A DNA stretch of 64,000 bases from Corallium rubrum (GCA_964035015.1 OZ035998.1:21684326-21748325), one strand, 5' to 3'. Shown: positions 40,837 through 52,543, counted from the stretch's first letter. Program-made: numbers and translations. Notes: generated by a model from the letters alone, not told the origin.

Positions 40837-40995
40837 TAATATTTGTAATACGGGACTAATGTTTGTAACAGGATATAGACAAAAAGTGTACAATGATAGA
40901 TATACAGCATTGTCATGACCACGAGAATAGAGGACTCGGCGCTAGAAATAAAGCTTTCGATTTATTGAGTACGTACTATTTTATATATCAAAACA
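40837..40995 (+). repeat. Gypsy 3' LTR, remaining part
   Basis: From TAATATTTGTAATACGGGAC to CAAAACA this follows the 5' LTR with minor differences, including an 11-base-longer region around GACCACGAGAATAGAGG. It is followed by ACAAT, the right target duplication. Confidence 0.85.
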
Positions 40996-41000
40996 ACAAT

Positions 41001-41840
41001 AAGTTCCACAGAAAAGAAAAATGGCTACAAAACGGTTAGAATAGAAATTATTAAAGGTAAGATCGATAAATTGTTTATCTGTGTTCGTTTAAACGAAATA
41101 ACTGCAAAAAAATACACATTTCAAAGTTACGCTTGCTGTTGACAAGATTTCGTGACGTAAACTACATGCTAAATTGAATGTTTCTTTTAACTTTTTGTCA
41201 CTTTTACAAATCAAATGAGTGGATATGTAGTATATTGTTTCAATATTGCATATGAAAACCCATGCTAAATTATGCAAGAATGTAAAACTTTACTTTTCCA
41301 TCAGTTACTGTACGGGACCAAGGAGATGACCGAAATGACTGTTGAACGTTTGTCGTTGGCAGTTAAAAAATGTATTAAATTCGCCTCGTTGACAATTCGC
41401 TCATAGAAAACTCGGGCTCGTTGTCTAATTGTTAAATAGAAAAACGAGAGGAAGTTTGGGAGAACGAGAAATTACAGTGGGAACTATTTAAAGTTCTTTC
41501 AAATTTCCACAAGTGTTTCTACAACTCTATAGAAAACACGGAAAAACTGTTCTCTATTTCTTTTATAAAATAAATCGTTTAAACAGGATTAAGCGTAAAA
41601 AACAGCATTGCATGACGTTTGATAACGCATGCAGTGATGGCGTAATTGGTGTATTTCTGTACAAATTTTATTTAAAATGATGGCGTAGATGATGGTGTAT
41701 TGGATAGCGTAATATTTTCATGTTTTACATTTTACAAATAGACTAGAAGTTACAGGTACTATCCCAAGTGAAGTGCTGCCTCAAATGGGATGAAAACCTT
41801 CTGCCTCTGTAGAGTTTGTGGTCAACCCCCCTCCCCCCTT
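41001..41840. other. Intergenic, nothing recognised
   Basis: This is AT-rich sequence right of the Gypsy element. No open frame with a recognisable motif, inverted repeat or RNA is visible. Confidence 0.4.
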
Positions 41841-41844
41841 GCCC

Positions 41845-42060
41845 ACTCGATCCAATTTTTCCCACTCCATCCCAAATTTGCCCACTTCATCCAAGTTTGC
41901 CACTCCACCCAAGTTTTGCACACTCTACCGAAGTTCACCCACTCCACCTAAGTTCCCCCACTCCACCCGAGTTTTCACACTCCATTTGAGTTTGCCCACT
42001 CCACCCAATTTTGTCCACTCCACCCGAGTTTGCGCCCGCCACGGCTCCACCCAATGTTAA
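41845..42060 (+). repeat. Tandem repeat, about 18 bp, CCACTCCACCCAAGTTTG
   Basis: About twelve degenerate copies lie in a row, with forms TTTGCCCACTCCACCCAA and GTTCCCCCACTCCACC. One more copy occurs at 42107-42126 after a short interruption that itself contains a duplicated GAGTTGCCTGCGAAG. The strand bias is strong, with almost all C on the plus strand. Confidence 0.8.
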
Positions 42061-42258
42061 GGGCCTACGGAGTTGCCTGCGAAGAAAGCTGTTTTCATAC
42101 TTCACACTCCACCCAAGTTTGCCCATTCCTGAGTTGCCTGCGAAGGAAGCTGGAAGGTCCAAAAATTAATATTAATTTACTACTGAGTGACCGATCAAGC
42201 AGTCGGTCTGTACCGGTGAAATATCGGACCGACGTTTTAAGTACGGAGCGAGCGAGCG

Positions 42259-44271
42259 TAGCCTGCGCACCCAGACGTATTTCCCCGCCCTCATACTTCC
42301 CGCGGAATATAGTGTCTGCGAACCCGAGCCAAGATTTGATTTCCCTGACGTATTACCTTTTTATCCAATCACAACTTACCTCTGAAAACCCCAGAAATAA
42401 CGCGCGGGATTTGTACGGGATAAACACGCAAACGCGTGGTAACAAAGATTGAAAGCAAATAAACAATCCCTTTCTGTCTTTGCAGACAAAATGACAGACG
42501 GTATCGAGAGTGCGCTTATCAAAATTTGTTAAGTTTTTAGCATTAAAAGGTTGGATAAACATCAAGAGCATGCTATAAAATACGTCGTCAAAAAGAGAAA
42601 GCGTCTTTTCGTGAACTGATTTGCCTACAGGATTTGGCAAGTCCCTAATATTTTCAAGCTTTACCACTCGTGTTTGGTTCACTATCCAGGGAAACCTGAT
42701 CAAGTCAGTCGCCTCATTTCTCTTGGGATTAGGCCGTATCGCTGACGACATCACGTCAGATGTTCGACTGAAAGCGGTGCTATAAACAGAGAGTTTTCCA
42801 TCGTGTTTGGATCACCAAAGTTGTGGCCAGCTATAGGTGACGAAAGATGATATGACGGAAAATGGTGCACAGCGACATTTGTAATACAAGAAGGCTGTGA
42901 AAGCTGTGGCTGCCGTCGATGCCGTGCCAAACCGTAAACAACATCAGTTTCCAATTGCAAATAAGAAAGTGACTATCGAATCTATGAAGTCTCGGCAAAT
43001 AAATCTCGCTTAAATGTGATTCCAAGTTTGTTTTGAGAGTGCAATATGTTTTATGACTTATTATGTTGTTGTGACCATATTTAACAGACAAAAATGTTGA
43101 GAGAAATACCTGTTGTTCTTTGTCCTAAATTACAGTTTTCATTTCAATCTTTTTTCTGCTTTTCATTTCAATATTAAATATTGTCGTTCACATTTTCTTA
43201 ACGATCTACAGCTGTCAATGCTAAATACTCTCTTTGAAAAGCAATATATAATCGTTGCTTAAGCATTGTTTTTACTAACGACATAAGCATAAGCATCAGC
43301 TCACGAAAAAACAAAACAAAAAATAGTTTTATCTATGAAACTTTTATATTAAACATGTCATTACAGCGCAACAATTGTCGCGTTTATAGTTGCGACAATT
43401 AGTATACTGCATGACGTTTCCAGGCAAAATGCCAGATACCTTACCAAGTCTGGCATACACAGGTGTTACATTTTCGTATTGTCTTTTGTTTATGGCCATA
43501 TGCATGCTTGTACTTATCCTCCAGTGAAAACCAGGCTTTATGCTACAGTCAGTATCATTATTGTCAAACCAGCCACTGCTATACTGCATGGGAAGCCACT
43601 CAGGATTTTCTTTTCCTCTGTTTTCTTGAAGACGCAACAGTCATCAAAAAGCCATAGAAAAGGGGACCTCTCTGTTTCCATTCTAGGCATAACTTTTCAA
43701 ATTCAAAACTTGTTAACCCCGCCTTTGTTTTTACTCGGAGCATGGAAGGCTATCGTCGTGATCATAACCTGTTAATAACTTTCAAAGTGAGAAGCTTTAA
43801 AACATTTCCCAGGACGCATCAGATTCAACGTGTCATTCTTCAAAACCGTTTTAGCAATTCTCGGATGAGAACCGTGAACAACTACTTTTCCGAGGACTGA
43901 AGCTGCTTGAACTGGTGAAGGTGAGTTTCAGCTAGCTTTCTTGAGCGGCGTCGAGGTCAACATTTGGTTAGTGCTAAATTAATTAATTTCGTCCTTTGTT
44001 GCGGGAAATGTTTTCTTACAAAGAAAACAAGTATTGGCCTGATGTGACCGTTTCTTTAAAGTGTCGTTATATAAAGATGTATTAGTACTATTTGTCAGAA
44101 ATTGCAAGTATTTTGCGCTCCTTTCTTGACTTCGTTCAGCGTGTGTCAACGCGTGGGCAAATTTATCAAATTTGATCGGATAACACGAGACAAAAGGTAA
44201 TACGTCACTCGCAAACGCTATTTCCCACGGGAGGTACGAGGGTAAAAAAATACGTCTGGGTTCGCAGGCTA
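42259..44271. mobile_element. DNA element with TAGCCTGCG inverted ends, 2.0 kb
   Basis: TAGCCTGCGCACCCAGACG at the left is mirrored by CGTCTGGGTTCGCAGGCTA at the right. Similarity continues inward through ACGTATTT and TGACGTATTACCTTTT for about 100 bases. Open stretches inside show no transposase motif. The target duplication is not clear. Confidence 0.6.
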
Positions 44272-44467
44272 GATATGGTGATTAGCATACCATAAAATTT
44301 ACACAATACCTTGAAGTCCTTGATTAACTCTTGGAATGCCTTCATCGAATATCCCTATAAAAGTAAAATATTAAAATGCAAGCGTAATTTTATAGATGAA
44401 GATGCATGGTTACTTTGTCAATATATGGTCAATTAGAATCCCGAATATATTAGGTACGTCCTTGCCG

Positions 44468-44655
44468 GGATGTTTGTGTGTCTTTTTGTCTAGTATTTTT
44501 TATAGCGGTTGTGTGTTTATATGTGTACAAGAAAGCTCTACTTAAAACCTTTGTTCGTCGAAGTTTGTGTGCCTTTTTGTCTAGTATTTTTTATATCAGT
44601 TGTGTATTTATATGTGTACAAGAAAGTTCTACTTAAAACCTTTATTCGTCGAAAA
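44468..44655 (+). repeat. Two-copy tandem duplication, about 93 bp
   Basis: TTTTTGTCTAGTATTTTTTATA, TATATGTGTACAAGAAAG and CTACTTAAAACCTTT recur in order in both copies, at 44470-44562 and 44563-44655. The second copy has diverged by a few bases. Confidence 0.8.
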
Positions 44656-44910
44656 CTTCGAAACAAAGAGTTATTTCATATGCTTGGTATATATACCTCT
44701 CCTTTGCTTGACTGTAACTAATACTGGCTCTTCATACATGTTCCTGAAATAAAATTACGAAAAATTTAATATAATTTAAGACAAGGTTCAGTTCATTAAA
44801 TTAACAAGATAGTACTGAATAACATATAGAATAGTCAGACTTTTCCGCTTGAGTCTGAGGTCTAGCGGTCTGGACCATCAGCTAAAGTTTTGGGAATCGC
44901 TTTGGATAAT

Positions 44911-45206
44911 CATTGACCATAGTCCCTAGAATTATATTGTCTGGAGACGCGGTGAACATCAAAGCGGTTAACAATGAGTTACAATTTAAGGTTGAGGGTG
45001 GCAAATAAGGTGCACAATCTTTTGTTTTACGTTAATTAATATTTATAAAGCAACGCCGCTATTGGTTGATTGCTTCATTATACCAAAAATACAATGTGTT
45101 CAGCAAGCGTTAAGGTGAAATAAGGTGCACACACGTGAACAAAAACCTAGAACAAAGCTTTTGGCCGCGTTTCCAGACAATTTATTTCTAGGGACAATGC
45201 ATTGAC
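44911..45206. mobile_element. Foldback MITE, about 295 bp
   Basis: TAGTCCCTAGAATTATATTG plus TCTGGAGACGCGG at the left is mirrored by CCGCGTTTCCAGACAATTTATTTCTAGGGACAATG, read in parts, at the right. The interior has ATACAATGTGTTCAGC and GAACAAAAA in common with the foldback at 25134-25466. Confidence 0.5.
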
Positions 45207-45518
45207 GTATGATTACCATATCACTGTTCGACCTCGTACCCAGGCTCTTTTCAACCCGCATCGCGAAGAAAAGCCCTGGGTATACCGGCAAATTTTGTTT
45301 GGACAGGGGTGGGGTAGAGAAGATTTGAGGCTTCTTGCCGAAAGATTTACCGTTTGAGAAAAGACTTCGCTATTAGATTCAAGGGTTCAGCGCTACGTGC
45401 ATTGGCACGATATGACTATGTCTACGAATACTTTCGAAAAACGGCTGTTCGCAAAAACGTATACGAGAGACTCGCGGCGCAAACAAGCGAAGAAAAGGAG
45501 CAGCCCACATGCAGAGGG

Positions 45519-45835
45519 TACATCACCAGAAGTTTGGGTCGTTTGTGCTGCCGCTCTTTGTAGCGGCTATTCGCCAAATAAATATAATTATGTATTCTAA
45601 GCGTCTGGTAAGACGTGTGATTCTATTGTATTCTAGTGTTTCTCATTATTCAGGTCATTGAGTTCTTTAGAATTTGTCTACTTCGTGCATGTATGTAAAT
45701 ATAAACAACCTATAAACGACCACAAGGACTGTGAAATCAAGCAAGTTCAAACGCTTTTGGAAGTACTATGCTAGGGATAAATGAGGATATTTATGTGCTC
45801 TCGAAGTAGACTGACTCGTGACAATGCGTGCGCGG
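45519..45835 (+). repeat. Uninterrupted copy of a dispersed repeat that is split at 23007-27680
   Basis: The segment runs CCGCTCTTTGTAGCGGC, TATAATTATGTATTC, then GTGTTTCTCATTATTCAGG, then AAGGACTGTGAAATCAAGC, without a break. The same three pieces occur at 23036-23089, 25493-25560 and 27550-27680, separated there by two DNA transposons. The stretch upstream, 45354-45563, is open but unrecognised. Confidence 0.6.
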
Positions 45836-46440
45836 GAAGGAGAAGGGAATAAGGAACTGTGGACATTCTATTCATCAAATTGGGCAGCGTTGTTCAGACA
45901 ACACACAATTCTCATTGGCTGAAACTTTATTTTAACACCTAAAATTCGATTGATCACGCGTGTGAAACTATAATGTTTATACATGTAGCTTGCCTCCATC
46001 TCGACCGAATCAAACACTCAATAAGCGTAGCAAGCTCTTTATTTCTTGGTGTTCTTACAAATAAAGAACTGTCTTTCTTGATAAGAAGTACTTTCACTCT
46101 TTTCTCATATGGCTTTACCGGTTGCCGTTCGACTTCGATTACGGACATGCGGCTTAAGCTTGTTTCCTTTTCAAATAGATTGTCCTCGTTACCGAATACC
46201 AGGGATCTTAGTAATATTTTACGTTTTGGGATATTGCGTTTGACGTCGTCAACTGAGCTGGACTTCGATCTTAAAAGCGATTCTTTTCGTTGTACCTTTT
46301 GCTTGGCACCTGACGAATGTGGCAGGTACTCATTCGTTTCAACCGGATTTCGCTATTCTAAATGCAGTCATGCGGAACATAGGTATAAAACATTGAGAGT
46401 TCAATAGTTTAGGGTCAGTTTGTTAAACGAGACGCTAGAG
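45836..46440. other. Unrecognised segment with a 144-codon open frame
   Basis: The plus-strand frame 45973-46407 includes CTFCLAPDECGRYSF, but the composition is ordinary and I recognise no domain. It may be the leader of the tyrosine-recombinase retrotransposon that follows, or unrelated DNA. Confidence 0.25.
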
Positions 46441-46451
46441 GTAACTCCAGT

Positions 46452-46655
46452 ATGGCCGAACCTATTGATGTTCCCATCATCTTGCCACCGCAAGTTGAAA
46501 ATCCAAATCCAGTAGTGATAAACCAGAATGAGCAACAACCTCCGAATGAACAAGTGCTTCAAGAAGGCAACGTCGAGCAGGTCGACGCTAATGAGCACCC
46601 ACCTATTCCGGCCCAACCTATTGAGGATGTTTTTGTTATAATTCCAGTGTTTTAA
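46452..46655 (+). CDS. Short proline- and glutamine-rich open frame, possible first gag exon
   Basis: The frame MAEPIDVPIILPPQVENPNP continues with acidic, N/Q/P-rich text to IPVF and a stop. It lies upstream of the gag-like frame at 49304. Its terminal ATTCCAG and the pyrimidine-rich TTTCCTCTCCAG before 49302 raise the possibility of splicing, but no donor is evident. It may simply be a chance frame in the retrotransposon leader. No domain is recognised. Confidence 0.25.
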   Translation: MAEPIDVPIILPPQVENPNPVVINQNEQQPPNEQVLQEGNVEQVDANEHPPIPAQPIEDVFVIIPVF

Positions 46656-47047
46656 GCCGATTTGGTCGGTTTTGTCCCGGTTTGGACCATAGTTCAGTTT
46701 TCTTGCTGATAGTCGCTCATCGTAGTTCTCCTTATCGGAAATAGCGGCTAGAGTATAGTTAAGGGCCGTGTTAGGCGAGTAAACATGCCGTCTCGGCTTC
46801 GTTTTGCCTTATTTCACTAAGCGCACCTGGGCGACCGAGCGTATCGTTTACGTACTTTCGCTCTCGCCATTCTGTTGCGTAATCTCGTTTGATAATACGT
46901 AGATGTTTGTGATTTGCTCTAGTTTCGCTTCGGCGTTTTGGAGCTATTTCCTTGAGGATATTTTCAATTGATTCTATCCTGACCATGGTTGAGGCCACTT
47001 AATTCTATCAAGATCGGTGATTCACAACTCGGCGTTATTAAAGTAAA

Positions 47048-47567
47048 CAACCTCGTCCCCAGGGCATTTTGCCTCCACGTTGGGAGGTCGGCGAAAATGG
47101 CCCTGGCATCGGCTGGTCGATTCTATAATCGGATTGGCCGGTTTAAAAACATGATTAATTCAGATACAGTGTAATTTATTCATCAAAATATGAATTGCAA
47201 TAAATCCACTCTGCGAAGTTCATCCAAAGAATTGTAACGATAGCTTTGGTTAAAGTCAAGAACAACATTAGATATATGTTTCTTCCCGACATTTAAATGT
47301 ATCCTGGATAATCGTGGGGAGTGTCATGATGAATAATGCTAGCCAGTTGCATTTATGATAAAGGTTCACATGAGTGATTCGGCAGAGCGTTAAATATTTC
47401 TTATTTATTATTCATGTATACGTATTATACAAAAACGAAACACAAAGACCGCATAAATTTTCTTGCCACAACACCCCAAAATTCTGGGTGTCACGTGACC
47501 AGCCGATGCCAGGGCCATTTTCGCCGACCTCCCAACGTGGAGGCAAAATGCCCTGGGGACGAGGTTG
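47048..47567. mobile_element. Mutator-like MITE, 520 bp, 9-bp target duplication
   Basis: The ends CAACCTCGTCCCCAGGGC and its inverse belong to arms of about 71 bp that are almost identical (to GGCATCGGCTGGTC). TAAAGTAAA flanks both sides (47039-47047 and 47568-47576). A 9-bp duplication and long inverted arms suggest Mutator; an 8-bp reading with hAT or P is possible because the border bases are ambiguous. There is no transposase. Confidence 0.7.
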
Positions 47568-47579
47568 TAAAGTAAAGTG

Positions 47580-48700
47580 ATTGGGGTCACTATTCAAGTG
47601 TGTTGAACGGCTAAGCGCTTCCGGCCTAACGTATGGGTTGAGGCCCAAATTCGCTTGGGGTTTGAGACTGCGATTATTCCACAGATGTTATCGTTTGGGT
47701 CGGGGCCAATTTTCAAGTGTGTTTAATACGGTTAGAATATATCCACTGGCCTACCGTGTGGGTTGAGGCCCCACACGGGGATGATTTCCTCGAGATTACT
47801 ATATTGGTTGGGGCCAATCTTCAGGTGTGTTGGAACGGCTGGACCAAAGGTCTAACGTGTAGCTTGGGTTGAGGCCTTTTGAAACGGTCCTCTTGACAGT
47901 TGTTTCATTTGGGTCGGTGCCGGTTTTCAAGTGCATGTTTGAGTGGCAGAATTCCACAGGCTTAACGTTGGGTTGTGGTGCAACTTTCACGGTGTTTAAA
48001 GTGCTGATTCACGGCTATTGTGTTTGTTATTTAGCCGTTATTGTGTGGCTTAATCGAGGCCCAGCGTCCCGAGTGTTAAATTTTGGATTTCCACGCCACG
48101 GGCTTAATTAGGCGTGAAGTCTTGCTTCTACAGTGTTAATTCCTTCTTTGCAGTCTAGACTTCGGCAGTTTGACTTTGGGTTTAAACTAGCTAACTCACC
48201 GTTCACACACCACGTATTTGTCTACCTGGGCGCGAATTTTTTCGTATTTTGCCCCGGCTAACGCTTAGTATATACAACTGGTTTATGCTCCATGATGGTT
48301 GACTGTATGATTTGTTTACGACTGGTTTTATGTTAATTGCATGCGTTGTATTCAATCGTTGTGAGTAAAGTTGTACCGTGAGAGCCATTATTCTGCATTG
48401 GTGGTGGCCATGCATTTTTAATTGTTTTGAATATTAGAAGTTGAATGGTGAGGCTTGTATGCTTTGCTTACGGCCGTTTTCAATTGTGTACGGAAACGTA
48501 TAGCGTTTGGGTTGGGGCCTTTCTTACATTGGTGTCACACAATAATCTTATATGTGTTGCTTAGTTGAGGCCGGTACAACTGTAGAATCATGTGATGTAT
48601 TGGTTTGATCCAAAATTACACTGCTGTAGCTTTGTGTCTGTTAATACTGTATTGGTTGGGGCCGGCCAATTTTCTTGTGTTGGGGGGATAGGGTACTGGT
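47580..48700 (+). repeat. Degenerate tandem repeat, GGTTGAGGCC / GGTTGGGGCC
   Basis: Motifs TTGGGTCGGGGCCAATTTTC, AAGTGTGTT and TAACGTGTGGGTTGAGGCC recur about every 100 to 130 bases, most clearly between 47630 and 47990 and more weakly to 48700. It lies in the presumed 5' leader of the second tyrosine-recombinase retrotransposon and may parallel the array in the other one. Confidence 0.5.
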
Positions 48701-49303
48701 CGGCGCCAGTTTATACTGGCATGTCTCTGCGGTTGGTTAGTTTCAGCTGTTGTTATGTTGTTAATAATCAATTTTTTACAGTCGTTGGCATAGTTCATGG
48801 TAGACTTAATGTATGGGCAATTCCCATTGTGTAGGCATGTAATTGCCGGCGTGCGTAATGCTTGGGACTAATTTGCAACTGTTTTCCCGGTCAACGTTCC
48901 AAGGGTCTACAGTAGTTTCCCTTAGTATAGCTAACGCCAATTTCAATTTCGAAATTGTATATCTGGGCAGCCACTTTGACTGCATGTGGGCACCATGATT
49001 TGTACAATTGATAGGGGGTGTGCAACGATATACCCGGGTAATATAAAAGACAAGATGTCGATAACGTTGCTGCACAATTAGAACTCTTTCATATTTCAAA
49101 TTTTAGTGTTTGGGCAAACCGGACAGTTGCATTTGTTTGAGTCGTTGGTTATTCTTTGTCCATTTCAATTCTTTGCTCGGATGGTTTCGATTCGGATTGA
49201 CCACGATATCACTGGTCATAGAGCGTGAACTCAGGATTGCGATGCCGATTTTGAGTTTTGTTTGTTCGTTGCCTGATTTTCTGTTTTCTTTCCTCTCCAG
49301 ATC

Positions 49304-49782
49304 ATGGAGCAGCTTAAAGCTCTAAAAGCGGAGGTCGAGGCCTTACGAGCGGACCGGCCTGTTTCAGGAGGCGTTGATGCTGCGCTTCAATTTGTTCGTC
49401 AATTAGCCTCTGCGCCAACGAGACTCCGGGATCCAACGATGATATCCTCGGCGCTTCAGAGCTTGTCCGATCGTGTGCAGGCCATCCGAAGGCAGCGGAA
49501 TTCGAAGCTATACTGCGTCAGACAAGACCTTTGATTTTTCGTGCGGAGTATGGCGATATCATTATTCGATTGCTGGGAACGAAGGAGGAGACAAGTGTTG
49601 CTTCGACCATCGCGAAGATGACTAAAAGTTCCCGTCAGCTTCTTATGCAACCATATCGTCGCCAGTCATGGGGTCGGGCGTCTGGTGGGGGTTCAAGTCG
49701 TGGTAGATCCGGCATAGTGTGTTTTAGTTGTGGTCTCCAGGGACATTTTCAAAGGCACTGCTCCTCAAGGAAAACTATGTGA
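49304..49782 (+). pseudogene. Gag-like protein of the second tyrosine-recombinase retrotransposon
   Basis: The first frame reads MEQLKALKAEVEALRADRP, a coiled-coil start, to about 49500. A one-base shift then leads to RAEYGDIIIRLLGTKEE and the knuckle CFSCGLQGHFQRHC near the end, an RNA-binding CCHC motif. A pyrimidine tract and AG directly precede it. The frameshift makes the copy defective. Confidence 0.6.
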
Positions 49783-50633
49783 TTTTTAGTTAATGTGTGT
49801 ATCGATCGTAATACCGGTGTTTGTTTTGTTTGTTTGTTTTACTTTGTTGTGATAATAAATATTTCATGTATTGCGATCCTTGTGTTGTTTGTTTGTTTTG
49901 TTTTTTGAGTGGCATATCGAAGTGTGTCTTATATGTCTCTGACGTTATTTTCCACGCGAAGCAAGTTGGGTTTTCGCGTGGGGCAAATATGCACCTTTTG
50001 TTTGAATACTGGTCCATTTAGAGCTTAGCGTTACAAAGACTCAACTACGTTGCGTACATTTACGTCCGTGTATATTTATTCGCTTGTCGTTTTTGCGGTG
50101 AAATGGGATGGGGACATTCTACAGCAGTTTGGTAATCAACTATATCTTCAGGTAGCGCTTGTCTGTTGTAACGTTGTTTTAATGTGTTATTTCTTTTTGT
50201 GACTCGCACGATTTATCGCCTACGTCTGAGTTCTCTAGAGAGATAGGCCCTTTGTTACCACGCACGCCCAACAAGCCCCTGATAATTTGTGGTTAAGGTA
50301 AAGTCAAAAGATGGAATACTCTTATCGTTGGCATGTTTGGAATCAGCATCTGGTTTAGCGTCTCGGACGTTCGACCCCAGTAATTTGAGATACCCTATAC
50401 AGCATTTTTTCTTTTCTGGGATTTTTGTTCACTACCACATGCTTTGCCTGTCCGTTGTTGGACCCAGGTGCGAGCGACTAATGCCTTTTATGCCCCTCGG
50501 GGTTGCCTGGGGCCGGCAGTGGAGTGGGCGATCTTTCAGTGGTTTCGGGTCGGGTTTTTGCTTTGGGCTTACCCCGTTTTCCTTTCCTTAGGATCTTCCC
50601 GCGACAAAGCGTCAGAGAATCCACAACGCCCAG
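49783..50633. other. Spacer between gag-like and reverse-transcriptase frames
   Basis: No motif is recognised. The stretch includes TTTGTTTTGTTTGTTTG runs near 49820 and 49890. The open frames here do not match reverse-transcriptase N-termini that I know. Confidence 0.3.
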
Positions 50634-51991
50634 TTGTTTTATAGTAAAAACCACCCGAGACCGAGTGTCCGATGGTGCGATTGGCAGGGTTCGCCTACTA
50701 CTATTGTCGGCCCCAGACCTTCTCCACGTATGGTGTCCACTAGCACGGTCTTAGCTAGCCCAAGGGAGGTAATCTTTCGTGACCCTTCGTTTTTTGTACC
50801 GGGGGAGCTACACAATCATTACGATGAGTGGGAGAAAATTGTCCCGGCAGGTGAAGCGCCGGAAGTGCTGTCTTTCATTCGGAATGGAGTTGATGTTTGG
50901 AGACACTTTCAGCCTTATAAAGGAACATTTGCCGACCAGTACAACGATTCACCCTATCCAATTCAGCGACAATTTCCGAATAGTCGATCATGTGAGCAAT
51001 TTAAGGATTTTATCGATTCAACCATCAGGGAAGGAGTACGTACCGGATCTTTGGTGTTTTGGGGGCTCGTTGGCCAAGTTCAGCCTCCGCATTTAGAAAT
51101 GCCAGTTACTGTTGAGCCATCTACACCCCGGATGTGTCATGATGAACGGTTTCTTACCCTGTGGATCCGTGACCTACCATTTTCGCTCGATTATTTATCC
51201 GACCTTCCGCGATACGTTGGTCGAGATCATTATCAGACCGTTTGTGACGACAAGCTAAGAGTGGCTACGATCATCTAATGCTTACCAGTTCTAGTAGAAC
51301 GATGTTCGGTTTATGTTGGGACGGTTGTTATTTTGTATATGCATCATTGCCGTTTGGTTGGAAAGCCAGTGCATATGTGTACCACTCCACCGGCTTGGTC
51401 GCGACTAGTTATATCCGAACCCTCGGAGTCCCCTGTAGCCAATATATTGACGACAGACACAACGGCCAGTTGGTTACGATTTCTGGATGCTCCTGGTCTG
51501 ATGTTCAAAGAGCTGAAGCCACAGCGTATATTGTTACGTATGTGCTCACGACACTTGGTTATACCACGGCCCTTTCCAAGTCCTCTTTAATATCTTCCCA
51601 GTGTGTGCGTTTTTTGGGATATTTACCCAACTCCTTGCTTAGGGCTTTCATTTTGCCGGATGACAAAAAAGAGAAGTTTAGAGTGCTACGAGAAGAAATC
51701 CTATTCAAAAGTGAAGTTGATCTTCAGTTGTTACAGCGTTTTGCGGGCAAAACGACATATTTTGCTATCGCGGTTCCAGCTGCGCGTTTGTATACAAGGG
51801 TTATTTATCGAGCCATTGGGTCACATGGAAAGAGGCCTGGTGCATCCATTAAAATCACCGTAGCGTTGCGTGAACAAATTATCTATTGGAGATTTCTTGA
51901 TACTTGGCTAGGACATCTTCCATGGTTTGACGAACGGCATCTAGTGCTTAAATTTTTTGTCGATGCCTCCAACTCTGGCTGGGGGGTGTAG
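50634..51991 (+). pseudogene. Reverse transcriptase of the second tyrosine-recombinase retrotransposon
   Basis: The first frame contains PREVIFRDPSFFVPGELHNH, SFIRNGVDVWRHFQPYKG and LDYLSDLPRYVGRDHYQTV. A frameshift near 51262 leads to SRTMFGLCWDGCYFVYASLP, FGWKASAYVYHSTGLVA and the catalytic SQYIDDRHNGQL, then FLGYLPNS and LQLLQRFAGKTTYFAIAVP. RNase H begins with FVDASNSGWG at 51958. This type of reverse transcriptase, with PFGWKASAYVYH, belongs to a DIRS-like lineage distinct from the 34418-40222 element. Confidence 0.75.
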
Positions 51992-52079
51992 TTTTTCCCC
52001 TTGATGGGGAGCCTATCACGCTCCGAGATTATTGGACGCTAGTAGATCAACTCCAACCAATCGTGGTTAACCCTATCCA

Positions 52080-52543
52080 GACTGGGGGAGGGGGGCGGAA
52101 AGTGCCCGCGCTGAATTTAAAAGTTAATATCTCCTAAACCAGTACAGGTATGGTTCTGAAATTTTATGACTTTTCCTAAATATGTATGGGCTTTATGTGT
52201 GGAAAATTTGGTGAAAAAATATTACGCCTAAAAAAAGTTACAGCCGAGTCGTGAACACCTACCAACACTAAATCTCAGCCGACAATTTTTATTATGTTTG
52301 CTTTTATAATAGTTACAATAAAAGTAAGCACTTTTTAATAAAGAGAAACTATTTTTTTGATATACTACCTTTTTTATGTTAACAAACAATAAGAAAAAAA
52401 TTTTTGGAAATTCTAAAAATCCTGGGTTCTTGCAATTAATGACGTCATAATGACGTCATAATTTGTCGCCATGACAACATAAGTGTAACACATACTTGAA
52501 CAAGGCATACCATCCACCTGTAAAAGTTTCGTCGGAATACAAT
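52080..52543. mobile_element. 464-bp insertion in the RNase H region, 9-bp direct flanks
   Basis: CCCTATCCA occurs at 52071-52079 and again at 52544-52552. Removing one copy and the insert rejoins the RNase H region into a plausible frame running into NCRIDAHTDSLTLVKAW. The insert starts GACTGGGGGAGGGGGGCGG, contains TGACGTCATAATGACGTCAT, and has no clear inverted ends. The family is unknown. Confidence 0.6.

Larger units (their letters stand above)
18488..40995 (+). mobile_element. Gypsy (Ty3) retrotransposon, both LTRs present, heavily nested
   Basis: The 5' LTR is 18488-18650 and the 3' LTR is 33193-33207 plus 40837-40995. Both start TGTCACGATAGGAG and end ATATATCAAAACA. The 5-bp sequence ACAAT flanks the element at 18483-18487 and 40996-41000, a typical LTR target duplication. 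Internal parts run in the standard order gag, protease, reverse transcriptase, RNase H, integrase. Without insertions the element would be roughly 5 to 6 kb. It is inflated by a TTAA element (18799-22317), a compound insertion (about 23016-29060), an insert at about 32010-33110, and a 7.6-kb DNA transposon in the 3' LTR. Confidence 0.8.

Noticed and set aside
45973-46407. A 144-codon plus-strand frame
   Set aside because: Composition is ordinary, no domain is recognised and it has no supporting context.
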